DNA of 64,000 nucleotides. It comes from Ectothiorhodospira lacustris. Its GTDB lineage: Bacteria > Pseudomonadota > Gammaproteobacteria > Ectothiorhodospirales > Ectothiorhodospiraceae. A model generated the notes under the pieces. That model saw only the letters and a program-made list of their open reading frames with translations, did not search any database and had not been told where the DNA came from. Each line of letters begins with the position of its first letter. Within the stretch, counting starts at the first letter, position 1. The DNA is taken from assembly GCF_022227845.1 (NCBI RefSeq), contig NZ_JAJNQN010000001.1, positions 124,001 through 188,000 of the forward strand, given 5' to 3'. The position numbers and the translations under genes are program-made. Positions 36,178 to 44,412 of the stretch are shown here, piece by piece.

Positions 36178-36463
36178 CCGTCACTCCCGCGCCCTCTTTA
36201 CCGTCACTCCCGTCCCCCCTCTACCGTCGCTCCCGCTCCTCATCTACCGTCGCTCCCGCTCCTCATCTACCGTCACTCCCGCGAAAGCGGGAGCCCAGGG
36301 CTCTGAGCCCCTCACTGGATTCCCGCTTGCGCGGGAATGACGGAACGGGTCACAACAAGGAAGTTGGCAGCACCGCTGGATTCCCGCTTGCGCGGGAATG
36401 ACGGAACGGGTCACAACAAGGAAGTTGGCTGCACCGCTGGATTCCCGCTTGCGCGGGAATGAC
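36178..36463. repeat. Tandem repeats and REP-like hairpins
   Basis: This gene-free stretch holds four 23-bp units (36178-36269), each starting CCGTC(A/G)CTCCCG. REP-like hairpins follow, with CTCCCGC/GCGGGAG and ATTCCCGC/GCGGGAAT arms. Next come two nearly identical 61-bp units (36342-36402, 36403-36463) that each include one such hairpin and differ by a single base. It lies between convergent genes and may stabilise or end transcripts. Confidence 0.85.
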
Positions 36464-36491
36464 GTGATCAATCGCTGAGAGGCTCTGCAAA

Positions 36492-37976
36492 TCAGCGCCG
36501 TTTTCCCGTCAGGGAACCCAGCAGCCCCCGCACGATCTGGCGCCCGATCTGAGTGCCCACCGCCCGGGCGGTGCTCTTGGCAGTGGCCGCGAGCACGCTG
36601 TCACCTCGCCGGGATGCACCACCGCCACCGCTGCGACGACTGCGCGCCGCCTGCTGGGTGCTGACCGTCGCGGTGGGTTCGCTCAGGGCCGTCTCCGCCT
36701 GACGCTGCAGGATCTCGTAGGCGGACTCCCGGTCCACCGGGGCGTCGTAGACACCCGCCAACGGCGAGGCCTGGATCAGCGCACGGCGCTCGGCCTCGTT
36801 CAGCGGCCCCATGCGGCTGGCGGGGGGACGGATCAGGGTAAGCTCCACCGGCGTGGGCTGACCCCGCTCGTCCAGCACCGAGACCAGGGCCGAACCAGTG
36901 CTCAGCTCCATGATCATCGCTTCCGTATCCAGGCCCGGCTTGGCCCGGAAGGTCTGGGCTGCTGCACGCACCGCCTTCTGGTCCCGGGGGGTGAAGGCCC
37001 GCAGGGCATGCTGGATGCGGTTGCCCAGCTGGCCCAGCACCGGCTCGGGCAGGTCCAGGGGGTTCTGGGTGACGAAATATACCCCGACCCCCTTGGAACG
37101 GATCAGGCGCACCACCTGTTCGATCCGGTCGGTCAGGGACTTGGGCGCATCCTTGAACAGCAGATGGGCCTCGTCGAAGAACAGGACAAAACGGGGCTTG
37201 TCCGCATCCCCCACCTCCGGCAACTGCTCGAACAGCTCCGACAACAGCCACAGCAGCAGGGTGGAATACACCAGGGGACTGGCCCGGTACAGACGCTCCG
37301 CGTGCAGGATGTTGACCACCCCCCGCCCCTGCGCGTCGGTCTGCAGGAAGTCCTCCAGGGTCACCGCCGGCTCACCAAAGAACTGCTCCGCACCCTGGGA
37401 CTCCAGGGTGAGCAGGCTGCGCTGGATGGCGCCCAGACTGGCAGGGGCAATGTTGCCGTAGGTGCGGCTCAGGGCCTGACGCTGCTCCCCCACCCAGTTC
37501 ACCATGGCCCGCAGGTCCTTCAGGTCCAGCAGCAACCAGCCGTTGTCGTCGGCCACCCGGAACACAAGCTGCATCAGCCCGCTCTGGGTCTCGTTGAGAT
37601 TCATCAGCCGGCTGAGCAGGGTCGGCCCCAGATCGGCGATGGTCAGGCGCAGGGGATGGCCCTGTTCGCCGAAGACATCCCAGAACACGGTGGGGGCACC
37701 GTGCATCTCCAGGTCGTCCAGACCCACCTGCCCTGCCCGTTCCCGTACCCGGTCGTTCATCACTCCGGGGGCGGCGATACCGGAAAAGTCACCCTTGATG
37801 TCCGGCACGAACACCGGCACTCCCAGGTCCGAAAAGGACTGGGCCAGCACCTGCAGGGTGATGGTCTTGCCGGTACCGGTGGCGCCGGCGATGAGGCCGT
37901 GGCGATTGGCCATGCGCGGGGTGATGGCCACCGGGTGGCCGTCTGCGGCACCGATCAGCAGGGGGTGTGCGTTCAA
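36492..37976 (-). CDS. HerA-like ATPase/helicase (DUF853, YjgR family)
   Basis: The 494-residue protein is a FtsK/HerA-type P-loop ATPase of unknown cellular role. Walker A GATGTGKT is at 31-38 and Walker B is FVLFFDEAHLLF. Other family segments are VPDIKGDFSGIA and GVYFVTQNPLDLPEPVLGQLGNR. The lysine/arginine- and serine-rich C-terminal region (RSRRSGGGGASRR) ends the protein. The start is a TTG that overlaps the lipocalin stop as TTGA. AAGGAG lies 7 bases upstream, which makes this start convincing. No NurA nuclease partner is next to it. Confidence 0.88.
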   Translation of the reverse strand: MNAHPLLIGAADGHPVAITPRMANRHGLIAGATGTGKTITLQVLAQSFSDLGVPVFVPDIKGDFSGIAAPGVMNDRVRERAGQVGLDDLEMHGAPTVFWDVFGEQGHPLRLTIADLGPTLLSRLMNLNETQSGLMQLVFRVADDNGWLLLDLKDLRAMVNWVGEQRQALSRTYGNIAPASLGAIQRSLLTLESQGAEQFFGEPAVTLEDFLQTDAQGRGVVNILHAERLYRASPLVYSTLLLWLLSELFEQLPEVGDADKPRFVLFFDEAHLLFKDAPKSLTDRIEQVVRLIRSKGVGVYFVTQNPLDLPEPVLGQLGNRIQHALRAFTPRDQKAVRAAAQTFRAKPGLDTEAMIMELSTGSALVSVLDERGQPTPVELTLIRPPASRMGPLNEAERRALIQASPLAGVYDAPVDRESAYEILQRQAETALSEPTATVSTQQAARSRRSGGGGASRRGDSVLAATAKSTARAVGTQIGRQIVRGLLGSLTGKRR

Positions 37977-38542
37977 GAGCGGTCTCCTTGTTCATGGGTC
38001 ACGTAGATCAGTCCGTCCACGTCGTAATCCAGTTCCCGGGCCAGCTCGACCAGCCGCCGGACCACATCGGGGTCCAGCTCGGGGCTGCGTGCCAGGATCC
38101 AGAGATAAGAACGGGTGGGACCGGTCACCATGGCGTACTGGTAGTCGTCCTTGTCCAGGGCAACGATGTTGTAAGCGCCATGAAACGGTCCGAAGAAGGA
38201 TACCTTGAGGCGGCCCACGGTGGGAGACTCGATGAAGCGGGCGACCCCCCGGGCCTCCCGCCAGACCTCCCGATCCGGGTGATAGCCCCGGTTGAGCACG
38301 CTGATGGCCCCGTCTTCACGCAGTTCGTAATGGGCTGTGACATCGGTCAGGCGACGCTCAAAGGAGTGGTCCAGCCGGGCGATGGAATACCAGGTGCCCA
38401 GATAGCGCTCGGCCTCCAGGCCCTGGACCGGCTCCACGCCCTTGGGGATGCCGGTACAGCCGGTCAGCAGGAACAGAAGCGCCAGGAACAGGCACAGACG
38501 TGCCCACGCAGACAGGGGGATTCGGGAATGCCCGGGATTCAT
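37973..38542 (-). CDS. blc: Outer-membrane lipocalin (Blc family lipoprotein)
   Basis: The 189-residue lipoprotein has a signal peptide with hydrophobic core LCLFLALLFLL and lipobox LTGC, then a lipocalin barrel. The signature segment is RYLGTWYSIARLDHSFE (GxW motif), followed by VTAHYELREDGAISVLNRGY and a C-terminal SYLWILARSPEL. Blc proteins bind fatty acids or lysophospholipids in the outer membrane. The start is set by TGATG overlap with the upstream gene's stop. It lies upstream of the HerA-like gene, which it overlaps. Confidence 0.88.
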   Translation of the reverse strand: MNPGHSRIPLSAWARLCLFLALLFLLTGCTGIPKGVEPVQGLEAERYLGTWYSIARLDHSFERRLTDVTAHYELREDGAISVLNRGYHPDREVWREARGVARFIESPTVGRLKVSFFGPFHGAYNIVALDKDDYQYAMVTGPTRSYLWILARSPELDPDVVRRLVELARELDYDVDGLIYVTHEQGDRS

Positions 38543-38931
38543 CAGTTTGCCTCGCTTTCGAACAGGATGCGGTAGGGATGGGCATCGAACAGGGCCTCGA
38601 TCCTTGCAATGCGCCCTTCCCTGACCTGCGCCCACTGAACCACGTCGACCTTCATCTTTTCGGAGATCTGGACATGGAACACCATGAAATGGCACACGTC
38701 GGGGCCATCGACGAACTGCTTGCGGATCTCGATGCGCTGCAGGATACCGCCGGTGAGGGACATGTGTTCGATGAAACGTTCGGTATCATTGAAGCGACTG
38801 ATGGGGCTGATGTAGCAGAACCCCGGTTCGACCAGACAGTGGCGCGCACGCTCATAGTCATGCCCTTCAATGGCCTGCAGATAGCGACTGACCACCGTTT
38901 CCGGGGCCTGATGTTCGGTGGATACCGTCAT
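38542..38931 (-). CDS. SnoaL-like (NTF2-fold) protein
   Basis: The 129-residue single-domain protein matches the SnoaL/NTF2-like cone fold: a first helix VVSRYLQAIEGHDYERARHCL, a central FCYISPISRF turn, and C-terminal strands VDVVQWAQVREGRIARIEALFDAHPYR. Such proteins are small hydrolases, isomerases or simply ligand-binding domains, so the substrate is unknown. It is translationally coupled to the lipocalin (TGATG), so a shared lipid-related role is possible. Confidence 0.75.
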   Translation of the reverse strand: MTVSTEHQAPETVVSRYLQAIEGHDYERARHCLVEPGFCYISPISRFNDTERFIEHMSLTGGILQRIEIRKQFVDGPDVCHFMVFHVQISEKMKVDVVQWAQVREGRIARIEALFDAHPYRILFESEAN

Positions 38932-38936
38932 TGGGT

Positions 38937-39626
38937 TCAGGCGACCTCAAGCAGTACCGGGGGACGGGACGGCTGGTCCACCTCGGCCAGGTGCCGGGCT
39001 AGGCGATCCCGGGCCGCCATAGGGTCATCATCGGCGTCATCGCGGGCCGACCGACGTTTCTCGACGACGGCCTCGGCGGCAACCCGGGCCTCTTCCTGAC
39101 GCTGGGTCCGTGCGTCGCTACGGGCCTGGGATTCCATCACCCTGGCCTGGGCGGCAACCCGATGATCCTGGGGTGATGGGTCGGCCGGGGCCATGGCGGC
39201 GGCGAAGATCACCCGCGCCTTCTGGATCGCCTCTTGCGGGTCGGCAGGACGGGATGTATCAATGGAAACCTCACCACCCACCGCATAGCGGCGACCGTCC
39301 GGTCCGGTCTGATAGTCATAGCTGGCGCCGCTGGTCACATAGCGGCCACCGGCAGCCACATGGGCCTGCTCATGGGCGCGGACGTCGCGATCCCGCTGCT
39401 GCAGCTCCCGGACCATCTGCTCCTCTTCCGGGGTGAGTTCCGTCACGCCCCGGGGGCGCTCACGCTCGGTCCCGGCTTCTTCGGTGTCCCGGGTCTCTTC
39501 CACCGGGCCATCGGGGCCTGCCCGTTCCTCCACCGCATCGAACGCCTCCGGCGGACGTTGGACATCCGGCCGGGTACTGACCCCGGTGGGGACCATGGCG
39601 GCGCTGAGGGCGTTGTTGACGTACAT
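38937..39626 (-). CDS. SprA-related putative metalloprotease-like protein
   Basis: The 229-residue protein has a Glu/Arg-rich, probably disordered N-terminal third, then VRELQQRDRDVRAHEQAHVAAGGRYV, whose HExxH-like HEQAH motif and following glycine loop define the SprA-related family. SGASYDYQTGPDGRRYAVGGEVSID completes the conserved core. The tail (about 165-229) is charged and helical. Proteolytic activity has not been settled for this family. It lies 5 bp upstream of the SnoaL-like gene on the same strand. Confidence 0.75.
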   Translation of the reverse strand: MYVNNALSAAMVPTGVSTRPDVQRPPEAFDAVEERAGPDGPVEETRDTEEAGTERERPRGVTELTPEEEQMVRELQQRDRDVRAHEQAHVAAGGRYVTSGASYDYQTGPDGRRYAVGGEVSIDTSRPADPQEAIQKARVIFAAAMAPADPSPQDHRVAAQARVMESQARSDARTQRQEEARVAAEAVVEKRRSARDDADDDPMAARDRLARHLAEVDQPSRPPVLLEVA

Positions 39627-39846
39627 GTGAAAAGTCCGGGTACCGGTCTATATAGGGACGCTATCCCGGGCACCCGGGGGTGTCAAGGAAGCAAGGCCCG
39701 ACCCGCGTGTCGGGCCCGACATGCGGTCTTTGTCTCGTTCATGTTGTGTTCAGGCATTCAGGAGGAAACTGTGCCCGAGGCTGGAGGAAAGATCAGCATC
39801 TCCCCGGCCGGTACTTCCGAAACTTGTAGCGAGAAGGAGAATAATC

Positions 39847-40176
39847 ATGAAGACCCTGAACAACAACGTGAGCCGCCGCCGTTTTCTGCAGTTCGGGGCC
39901 TATGGTCTGGTGGCCGTCCCCCTGGCAGGCGCCCTGGGCTGGGCCACCGCCGCGCAGGCCGCCGACAAGGTGGATGAGAGCTCGGACACCGCGCAGGCCC
40001 TGGGCTATCGCCATGATGCCGCCGGTGTGGACCATCCGGCCTTCGTGGAAGGCAGCAACTGCGCCAACTGTCTGCTGTACACCGATACCGGTGGCGACTG
40101 GGGTCCCTGTGCCGTGTTCCCCGGCCAGCAGGTGGCCGCCAAAGGCTGGTGCACGGCCTGGGTGGCGCGGTCGTAG
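39847..40176 (+). CDS. hip: High-potential iron-sulfur protein (HiPIP)
   Basis: HiPIPs carry electrons in the periplasm through one [4Fe-4S] cluster. The 109-residue precursor has a Tat signal (VSRRRFLQF, hydrophobic AYGLVAVPLAGALGW, cleavage near AQAAD) and mature cysteines 72, 75, 88 and 102 in the C-x2-C...C...C order typical of HiPIP, with WCTAWV at the end. GAGAAGGAG precedes the ATG. The longer open frame upstream (from 39721) is not needed. HiPIP is common in purple sulfur and related gammaproteobacteria, supporting the taxonomic guess. Confidence 0.93.
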   Translation: MKTLNNNVSRRRFLQFGAYGLVAVPLAGALGWATAAQAADKVDESSDTAQALGYRHDAAGVDHPAFVEGSNCANCLLYTDTGGDWGPCAVFPGQQVAAKGWCTAWVARS

Positions 40177-40201
40177 TCGGCCCGTCTCCCCTCATCTCCA
40201 A

Positions 40202-40225
40202 CCCTTCTCCCCAAGGGGAGAAGGG
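40202..40225. terminator. Strong hairpin downstream of the HiPIP gene
   Basis: Two perfect 11-base arms, CCCTTCTCCCC (40202-40212) and GGGGAGAAGGG (40215-40225), flank AA. A second, weaker stem (CCTCTCC/GGGAGAG) follows at about 40243-40262. There is no T-run, so it may be a REP-like or RNA-stabilising element rather than a true intrinsic terminator. Confidence 0.5.
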
Positions 40226-40426
40226 AACTCACCATCAAGCCCCTCTCCGCTCGTGGGAGAGAGGCTGGGGTGAGGGGGAGAGAAAAGGATTTGAGGACAA
40301 ACCGATATTGACCCACCCAAGGGTGGCTCCACACGCTGAATCATGTAGACTTCCGGGCTGTCTGCCCGCCTTTCCGGCCTGCCGGACACGGGGTGGGGCC
40401 CCAATGTCTACATAGAGCAGCTAACC

Positions 40427-42058
40427 ATGGCATCAACCGAACGTCTTTTGTTGAGCGGCAACGAGGCAGTCGCCCTGGCCTCCCTGCACGCCGGTGTGCG
40501 CCTCGGCACCGGATACCCGGGCACCCCCTCCACCGAGATCCTGGAAGCCTTCTCCCTGATCGGCGGACCTGCCCAGTGGTCCCCCAATGAGAAGGTGGCC
40601 CTGGAAGTGGCCCTGGGCGTCTCCTTCGGCGGCGGCCGCACCCTGGTCACCATGAAGCACGTGGGCGTGAATGTGGCCGCCGACCCCCTGTTCACCGCCG
40701 CCTACATCGATCTGACCGGCGGCCTGGTGCTGATCTCCGCCGATGATCCGGGCATGGCCTCCAGCCAGAACGAGCAGGACAACCGCCACTATGCCCGCGC
40801 CGCCATCGTGCCGATGCTGGAACCTGCCGACTCCCAGCAGGCCTACGACTTCACCCTGGCCGCCTTCGAACTCTCCGAGCGCTGGCGCATCCCGGTGATC
40901 CTGCGCATGACCACCCGCATCTGCCACGCCAAGACCGAAGTGATTCCGGGTGAACCCCGGCCGTCCGCCATGGAACCCCATTTCGAGCGTGACATCCCCG
41001 GCCGGGTGATGATCCCCGCCTATGCCCGTCCAGCGCACCACAAGATCCGCGCCAAGATGGAAGAAATCGCCCGCTGGAACGAAGAGAGCGGTCTGAACCG
41101 CATCCATCCCGGCGACAAGTCCCTGGGCATCATCGCCTCGGGCATCTCGGTAATGCATGCCCGCGAGGCCGCGCCCGACGCCACCTTGCTGGCCCTGGGA
41201 CTGACCTGGCCGCTGCCCATGCAGATGATCACCGACTTCGTCAACAGCGTGGATCGCTGCATCGTCATCGAGGAAGGGGATCACCTGCTGTACGAAGCCC
41301 TCACGGTGGCCGGCCTGAAGGTGGAAGGCAAGCCGGAGATGTACCGCTTCAGTGAGCTGAACGTGTCCCGGGTCCGCCGCATCATTGCGGGTGACGTGAC
41401 CCCCGAGGCGCCCCGTCCCCGCGGCAAGCCCCCGGAACTGTGCCAGGGCTGCTCCCACCGGGAGGTGTTCGAGGCCCTGAGCCGCCTGAACTGCATCGTC
41501 GCCGGCGACATCGGCTGCTACACCCTGGGCGTGCTGCCCCCGTTCGAGGCCATGGACACCTGCGTATGCATGGGCGCCGCCATCGGCGTGGGCCTTGGCC
41601 TGCGTCATGTGCTGCCCGAGGCCGAGGCCCGGCGGGTGGTCAGCGTCATCGGTGACTCCACCTTCGTGCACTCCGGCCTGACCGGCATCGCCGAAATGGT
41701 GTACAACCCGCCGCCCACCGGCCATGTGGTCCTGATCGTGGACAACAGCACCACGGCCATGACCGGACGCCAGGAACACCCGGGCACCGGCCGCAGCCTG
41801 AACCATGAGCCCACCAACCGGATGGATTTCGTGGCCGTGTGCAAGGCCATGGGCGTGAAGAATGTCGAGGTAGTGGACCCGCAGAAGGACGAGGCAAAGT
41901 TCGAAGAGATCCTCAAGGACATGATGGCCCGGGACGAGCTGTCCGTGCTGATCGCCGAGCGGCCCTGCATCCTGGCGGCACCGCTGATCCGCAAGCTGGA
42001 GAAGGCCGAGGAAGAGAAGCGCTGCGCCGCCGGCTGCGCGGCGGCACCGGTGGAATGA
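40427..42058 (+). CDS. iorA: Indolepyruvate ferredoxin oxidoreductase alpha subunit, lacking the ferredoxin domain
   Basis: IorA carries thiamine diphosphate and decarboxylates arylpyruvates to aryl-acetyl-CoA. The 543-residue protein starts RLLLSGNEAVALASLHAGV and GTGYPGTPSTEIL, the pyrimidine domain. Later come PPELCQGCSHREVF and the pyrophosphate-binding GDIGCYTLGVLPP followed by VIGDSTFVHSGLTGIAEM. Typical IorA proteins end with two [4Fe-4S] ferredoxin motifs. Here the chain stops soon after a lone CAAGC, so electrons must leave by another route or carrier. It is the first gene of the iorA-iorB-paaK-ACT operon. Confidence 0.9.
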   Translation: MASTERLLLSGNEAVALASLHAGVRLGTGYPGTPSTEILEAFSLIGGPAQWSPNEKVALEVALGVSFGGGRTLVTMKHVGVNVAADPLFTAAYIDLTGGLVLISADDPGMASSQNEQDNRHYARAAIVPMLEPADSQQAYDFTLAAFELSERWRIPVILRMTTRICHAKTEVIPGEPRPSAMEPHFERDIPGRVMIPAYARPAHHKIRAKMEEIARWNEESGLNRIHPGDKSLGIIASGISVMHAREAAPDATLLALGLTWPLPMQMITDFVNSVDRCIVIEEGDHLLYEALTVAGLKVEGKPEMYRFSELNVSRVRRIIAGDVTPEAPRPRGKPPELCQGCSHREVFEALSRLNCIVAGDIGCYTLGVLPPFEAMDTCVCMGAAIGVGLGLRHVLPEAEARRVVSVIGDSTFVHSGLTGIAEMVYNPPPTGHVVLIVDNSTTAMTGRQEHPGTGRSLNHEPTNRMDFVAVCKAMGVKNVEVVDPQKDEAKFEEILKDMMARDELSVLIAERPCILAAPLIRKLEKAEEEKRCAAGCAAAPVE

Positions 42059-42088
42059 CGTATCAACCGATTCTGTAGGGGATCATCA

Positions 42089-42595
42089 ATGGCAGTTACC
42101 AACGTAGTGCTGGCCGGCCTGGGCGGACAGGGCGTGGTCAAGGCATCCGACCTGCTCTCCACCACGGCCTTCGCCGGCGGGTTGCAGGTCAAGAAGAGCG
42201 AAGTCCACGGCATGAGTCAGCGGGGCGGCTCCGTCACCACCGACGTGCGCTTCGGCGAACAGGTCCTGAGCCCCATGGTGCCCATGGGCGAGGCGGACTT
42301 TCTGATGGTGTTCGAATCCAGTCAGGTGGACCTCAACCTGGGCTGGCTGCGTCCCGGCGGCGTCCTGATCACTCCGGCGCTGATCCCGGAAGGCGCGCTG
42401 AAGAACCGCAAGAGCCTCAACGTGGCCCTGCTGGGCGCCGCCTCCATGGTGATGGATTTCGATGAACAGGCCTGGATCGACGCCATCCATCGGTGCCTGC
42501 CGGAAAAACTTCATGCCGTCAATGAACAGGCCTTCGCCCTGGGGCGCAGGCTGGGGGCGGAGCTGTCCCGCCCGGAAGTGATCGAGGGGGTTTGA
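42089..42595 (+). CDS. iorB: Indolepyruvate ferredoxin oxidoreductase beta subunit
   Basis: The 168-residue IorB is the gamma-type domain that completes the enzyme with IorA. The N-terminal glycine loop VLAGLGGQGVVKASDLL and KSEVHGMSQRGGSVTTDVRFG, which binds CoA in relatives, are intact. A GGGGATC ribosome site precedes the ATG. It follows iorA after 30 bp, and its stop directly abuts the paaK ATG. Confidence 0.92.
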   Translation: MAVTNVVLAGLGGQGVVKASDLLSTTAFAGGLQVKKSEVHGMSQRGGSVTTDVRFGEQVLSPMVPMGEADFLMVFESSQVDLNLGWLRPGGVLITPALIPEGALKNRKSLNVALLGAASMVMDFDEQAWIDAIHRCLPEKLHAVNEQAFALGRRLGAELSRPEVIEGV

Positions 42596-43930
42596 ATGCT
42601 GAGCGAACGCTGGAACGACGTGGAGGGTGGCTTCCACCCCGCGAGCGCACCCGATTATCTGCCCGTGGAACGCCTGCGGGAAGTACAGCTTAGGCGCCTG
42701 CGCGCCGTGGTGACCCGTGCCTATGACAACGTGGCACTGTTCCGCTCCCGCATGCAGGAGCGGGGCCTGACCCCTGCGGACATCAGGACCCTGGAGGACA
42801 TCGGCCAGTTGCCCTTCACCGTCAAGGTGGACCTGCGGGATACCTATCCCTTCGGCCTGTTCGCCAGCCCCATGAGCGAGATCGTGCGCCTGCACGCCTC
42901 CTCCGGCACCACCGGCAAGCCCATCGTGGTGGCCTATACCCGAGAGGACCTGAACGTCTGGGCCGAAGTGATGACCCGCACCTTTGCGTCCTGCGGCCTG
43001 CACCGGGGCGACATCGTGCAGAACGCCTTCGGCTACGGCCTGTTCACCGGCGGCCTGGGCGCCCACTACGGCGCCGAGGCCCTGGGGGCGACGGTGATCC
43101 CTGTTTCCGGCGGCAACACCGAGCGCCAGTTGATGGTGATGAAGGACTTCAACGTCAGCGCCGTCTGCGCCACTCCCAGCTATTTCATCCATGTGATTGA
43201 ACGGGCCCTGGACATGGGTCTGGACCTGCGGGAACTGCCTCTGCACACCGGCATCTTCGGTGCCGAGCCCTGGAGCGAGGAAATGCGCCGGCGCATCCAG
43301 GAAGGGGCCGGCATCAGAGCCTACGACATCTACGGCCTGTCGGAGATCATCGGCCCCGGGGTGGGCAGCGAGTGCGAACACCAGGACGGCCTGCACATCT
43401 TCGAGGATCACTTTTATCCCGAGATCATCGACCCGGAGACCGGTGCGGTACTGCCCGACGGGGAGGAAGGCGAACTGGTGCTCACCACTCTGAGCAAGCA
43501 GGCCATGCCCATCATCCGCTACCGCACCCGCGACATCACCCGCATCATCACCGAGACCTGCGCCTGCGGCCGCAGCCTACGCCGCATCCGCCGCGTGGGG
43601 CGCCGCTCGGATGACATGTTCATCATCCGCGGCGTCAACGTCTTCCCATCCCAGGTGGAAGCGGCACTGCTGGCGGTGGAAGGCACCCTGCCCCACTACC
43701 AGATCATCCTCACCCGCGACCACGGCCTGGACCAGATGGCGGTGGAAGTGGAGGTGACCCCCGAGGTCTTCAGCGACAAGGTCCGTGCCCTGGAGGATGT
43801 CCGCGCCGAACTGGCCAAGGCCATCGAGCAGATCATCGGCATCCGCGTGGCCCTGCGCCTGGTGGAGCCCCGCACCATCGCCCGCAGCGAAGGCAAGGCC
43901 AAGCGGGTGATCGACAAGCGTGCCATCTAG
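42596..43930 (+). CDS. paaK: Phenylacetate-CoA ligase
   Basis: The 444-residue PaaK activates phenylacetate or similar aryl-acetates with ATP and CoA. The P-loop is ASSGTTGKPIVVAYT (about 100-114); YDIYGLSEIIGPGV, RTRDITRI and the C-terminal hinge RRVGRRSDDMFIIRGVNVFP are all family marks. The ATG directly follows the iorB stop. IorAB releases aryl-acetyl-CoA from arylpyruvate, while PaaK makes the same CoA ester from the free acid, so they are two entries to one pool, or run in opposite directions for ATP gain. Confidence 0.94.
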   Translation: MLSERWNDVEGGFHPASAPDYLPVERLREVQLRRLRAVVTRAYDNVALFRSRMQERGLTPADIRTLEDIGQLPFTVKVDLRDTYPFGLFASPMSEIVRLHASSGTTGKPIVVAYTREDLNVWAEVMTRTFASCGLHRGDIVQNAFGYGLFTGGLGAHYGAEALGATVIPVSGGNTERQLMVMKDFNVSAVCATPSYFIHVIERALDMGLDLRELPLHTGIFGAEPWSEEMRRRIQEGAGIRAYDIYGLSEIIGPGVGSECEHQDGLHIFEDHFYPEIIDPETGAVLPDGEEGELVLTTLSKQAMPIIRYRTRDITRIITETCACGRSLRRIRRVGRRSDDMFIIRGVNVFPSQVEAALLAVEGTLPHYQIILTRDHGLDQMAVEVEVTPEVFSDKVRALEDVRAELAKAIEQIIGIRVALRLVEPRTIARSEGKAKRVIDKRAI

Positions 43931-43957
43931 CCGGTCCGCATCAAGGAGTATCGTTAC

Positions 43958-44395
43958 ATGAAGCTGCAACAGCTTTCCGTGTTTCTGGAGAATCGTCCCG
44001 GACATCTGGCCGAACCCCTGGCCCTGCTGTCCCGGAAGGGTATCAACATCCTGAGCCTGTCCCTGGCGGATACCGCGGACTTCGGCATCCTGCGCATGAT
44101 CGTGCGCGACTGGGAACAGGCCGCACAGGCGCTCAAGGCCGACGGCTGGGTGGTCAAGCTCACCGAGGTGGTGGCGGTGGACGTGGAAGATCGCCCGGGC
44201 GGCTTGGCCGAGGTGCTGCAGGCGGCAGGCAAGGCGGAGCTCAAGATCGAGTATATGTACGCCTTCTCCCTGCGACGCAACAACCGGGCCGCCCTGATCT
44301 TCCGCTTCGAAGAACCGGATCGGGCCATCGACGCCCTGTCGGCCGCCGGCTGCCATGTGATCGAGGCCGAAGCACTCTTCGCCGCAGTGGAATAA
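43958..44395 (+). CDS. Tandem ACT-domain regulatory protein
   Basis: The 145-residue protein is made of two ACT-like folds: LQQLSVFLENRPGHLAEPLALL at the start and EVVAVDVEDRPGGLAEVLQAA in the middle, each with the N/DRPG(H/G)LAE loop that binds amino acids. Such proteins follow paaK and iorAB in many anaerobes and probably sense aromatic amino acids. AAGGAG precedes the ATG. It is the fourth gene of the operon. Confidence 0.9.
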   Translation: MKLQQLSVFLENRPGHLAEPLALLSRKGINILSLSLADTADFGILRMIVRDWEQAAQALKADGWVVKLTEVVAVDVEDRPGGLAEVLQAAGKAELKIEYMYAFSLRRNNRAALIFRFEEPDRAIDALSAAGCHVIEAEALFAAVE

Positions 44396-44412
44396 ACAGG
44401 ACGCTCACGGCC

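Noticed and set aside
42010-42058. CAAGC at the IorA C-terminus as an iron-sulfur site
   Set aside because: Only two cysteines near the end; a [4Fe-4S] ferredoxin motif needs four in a set pattern.
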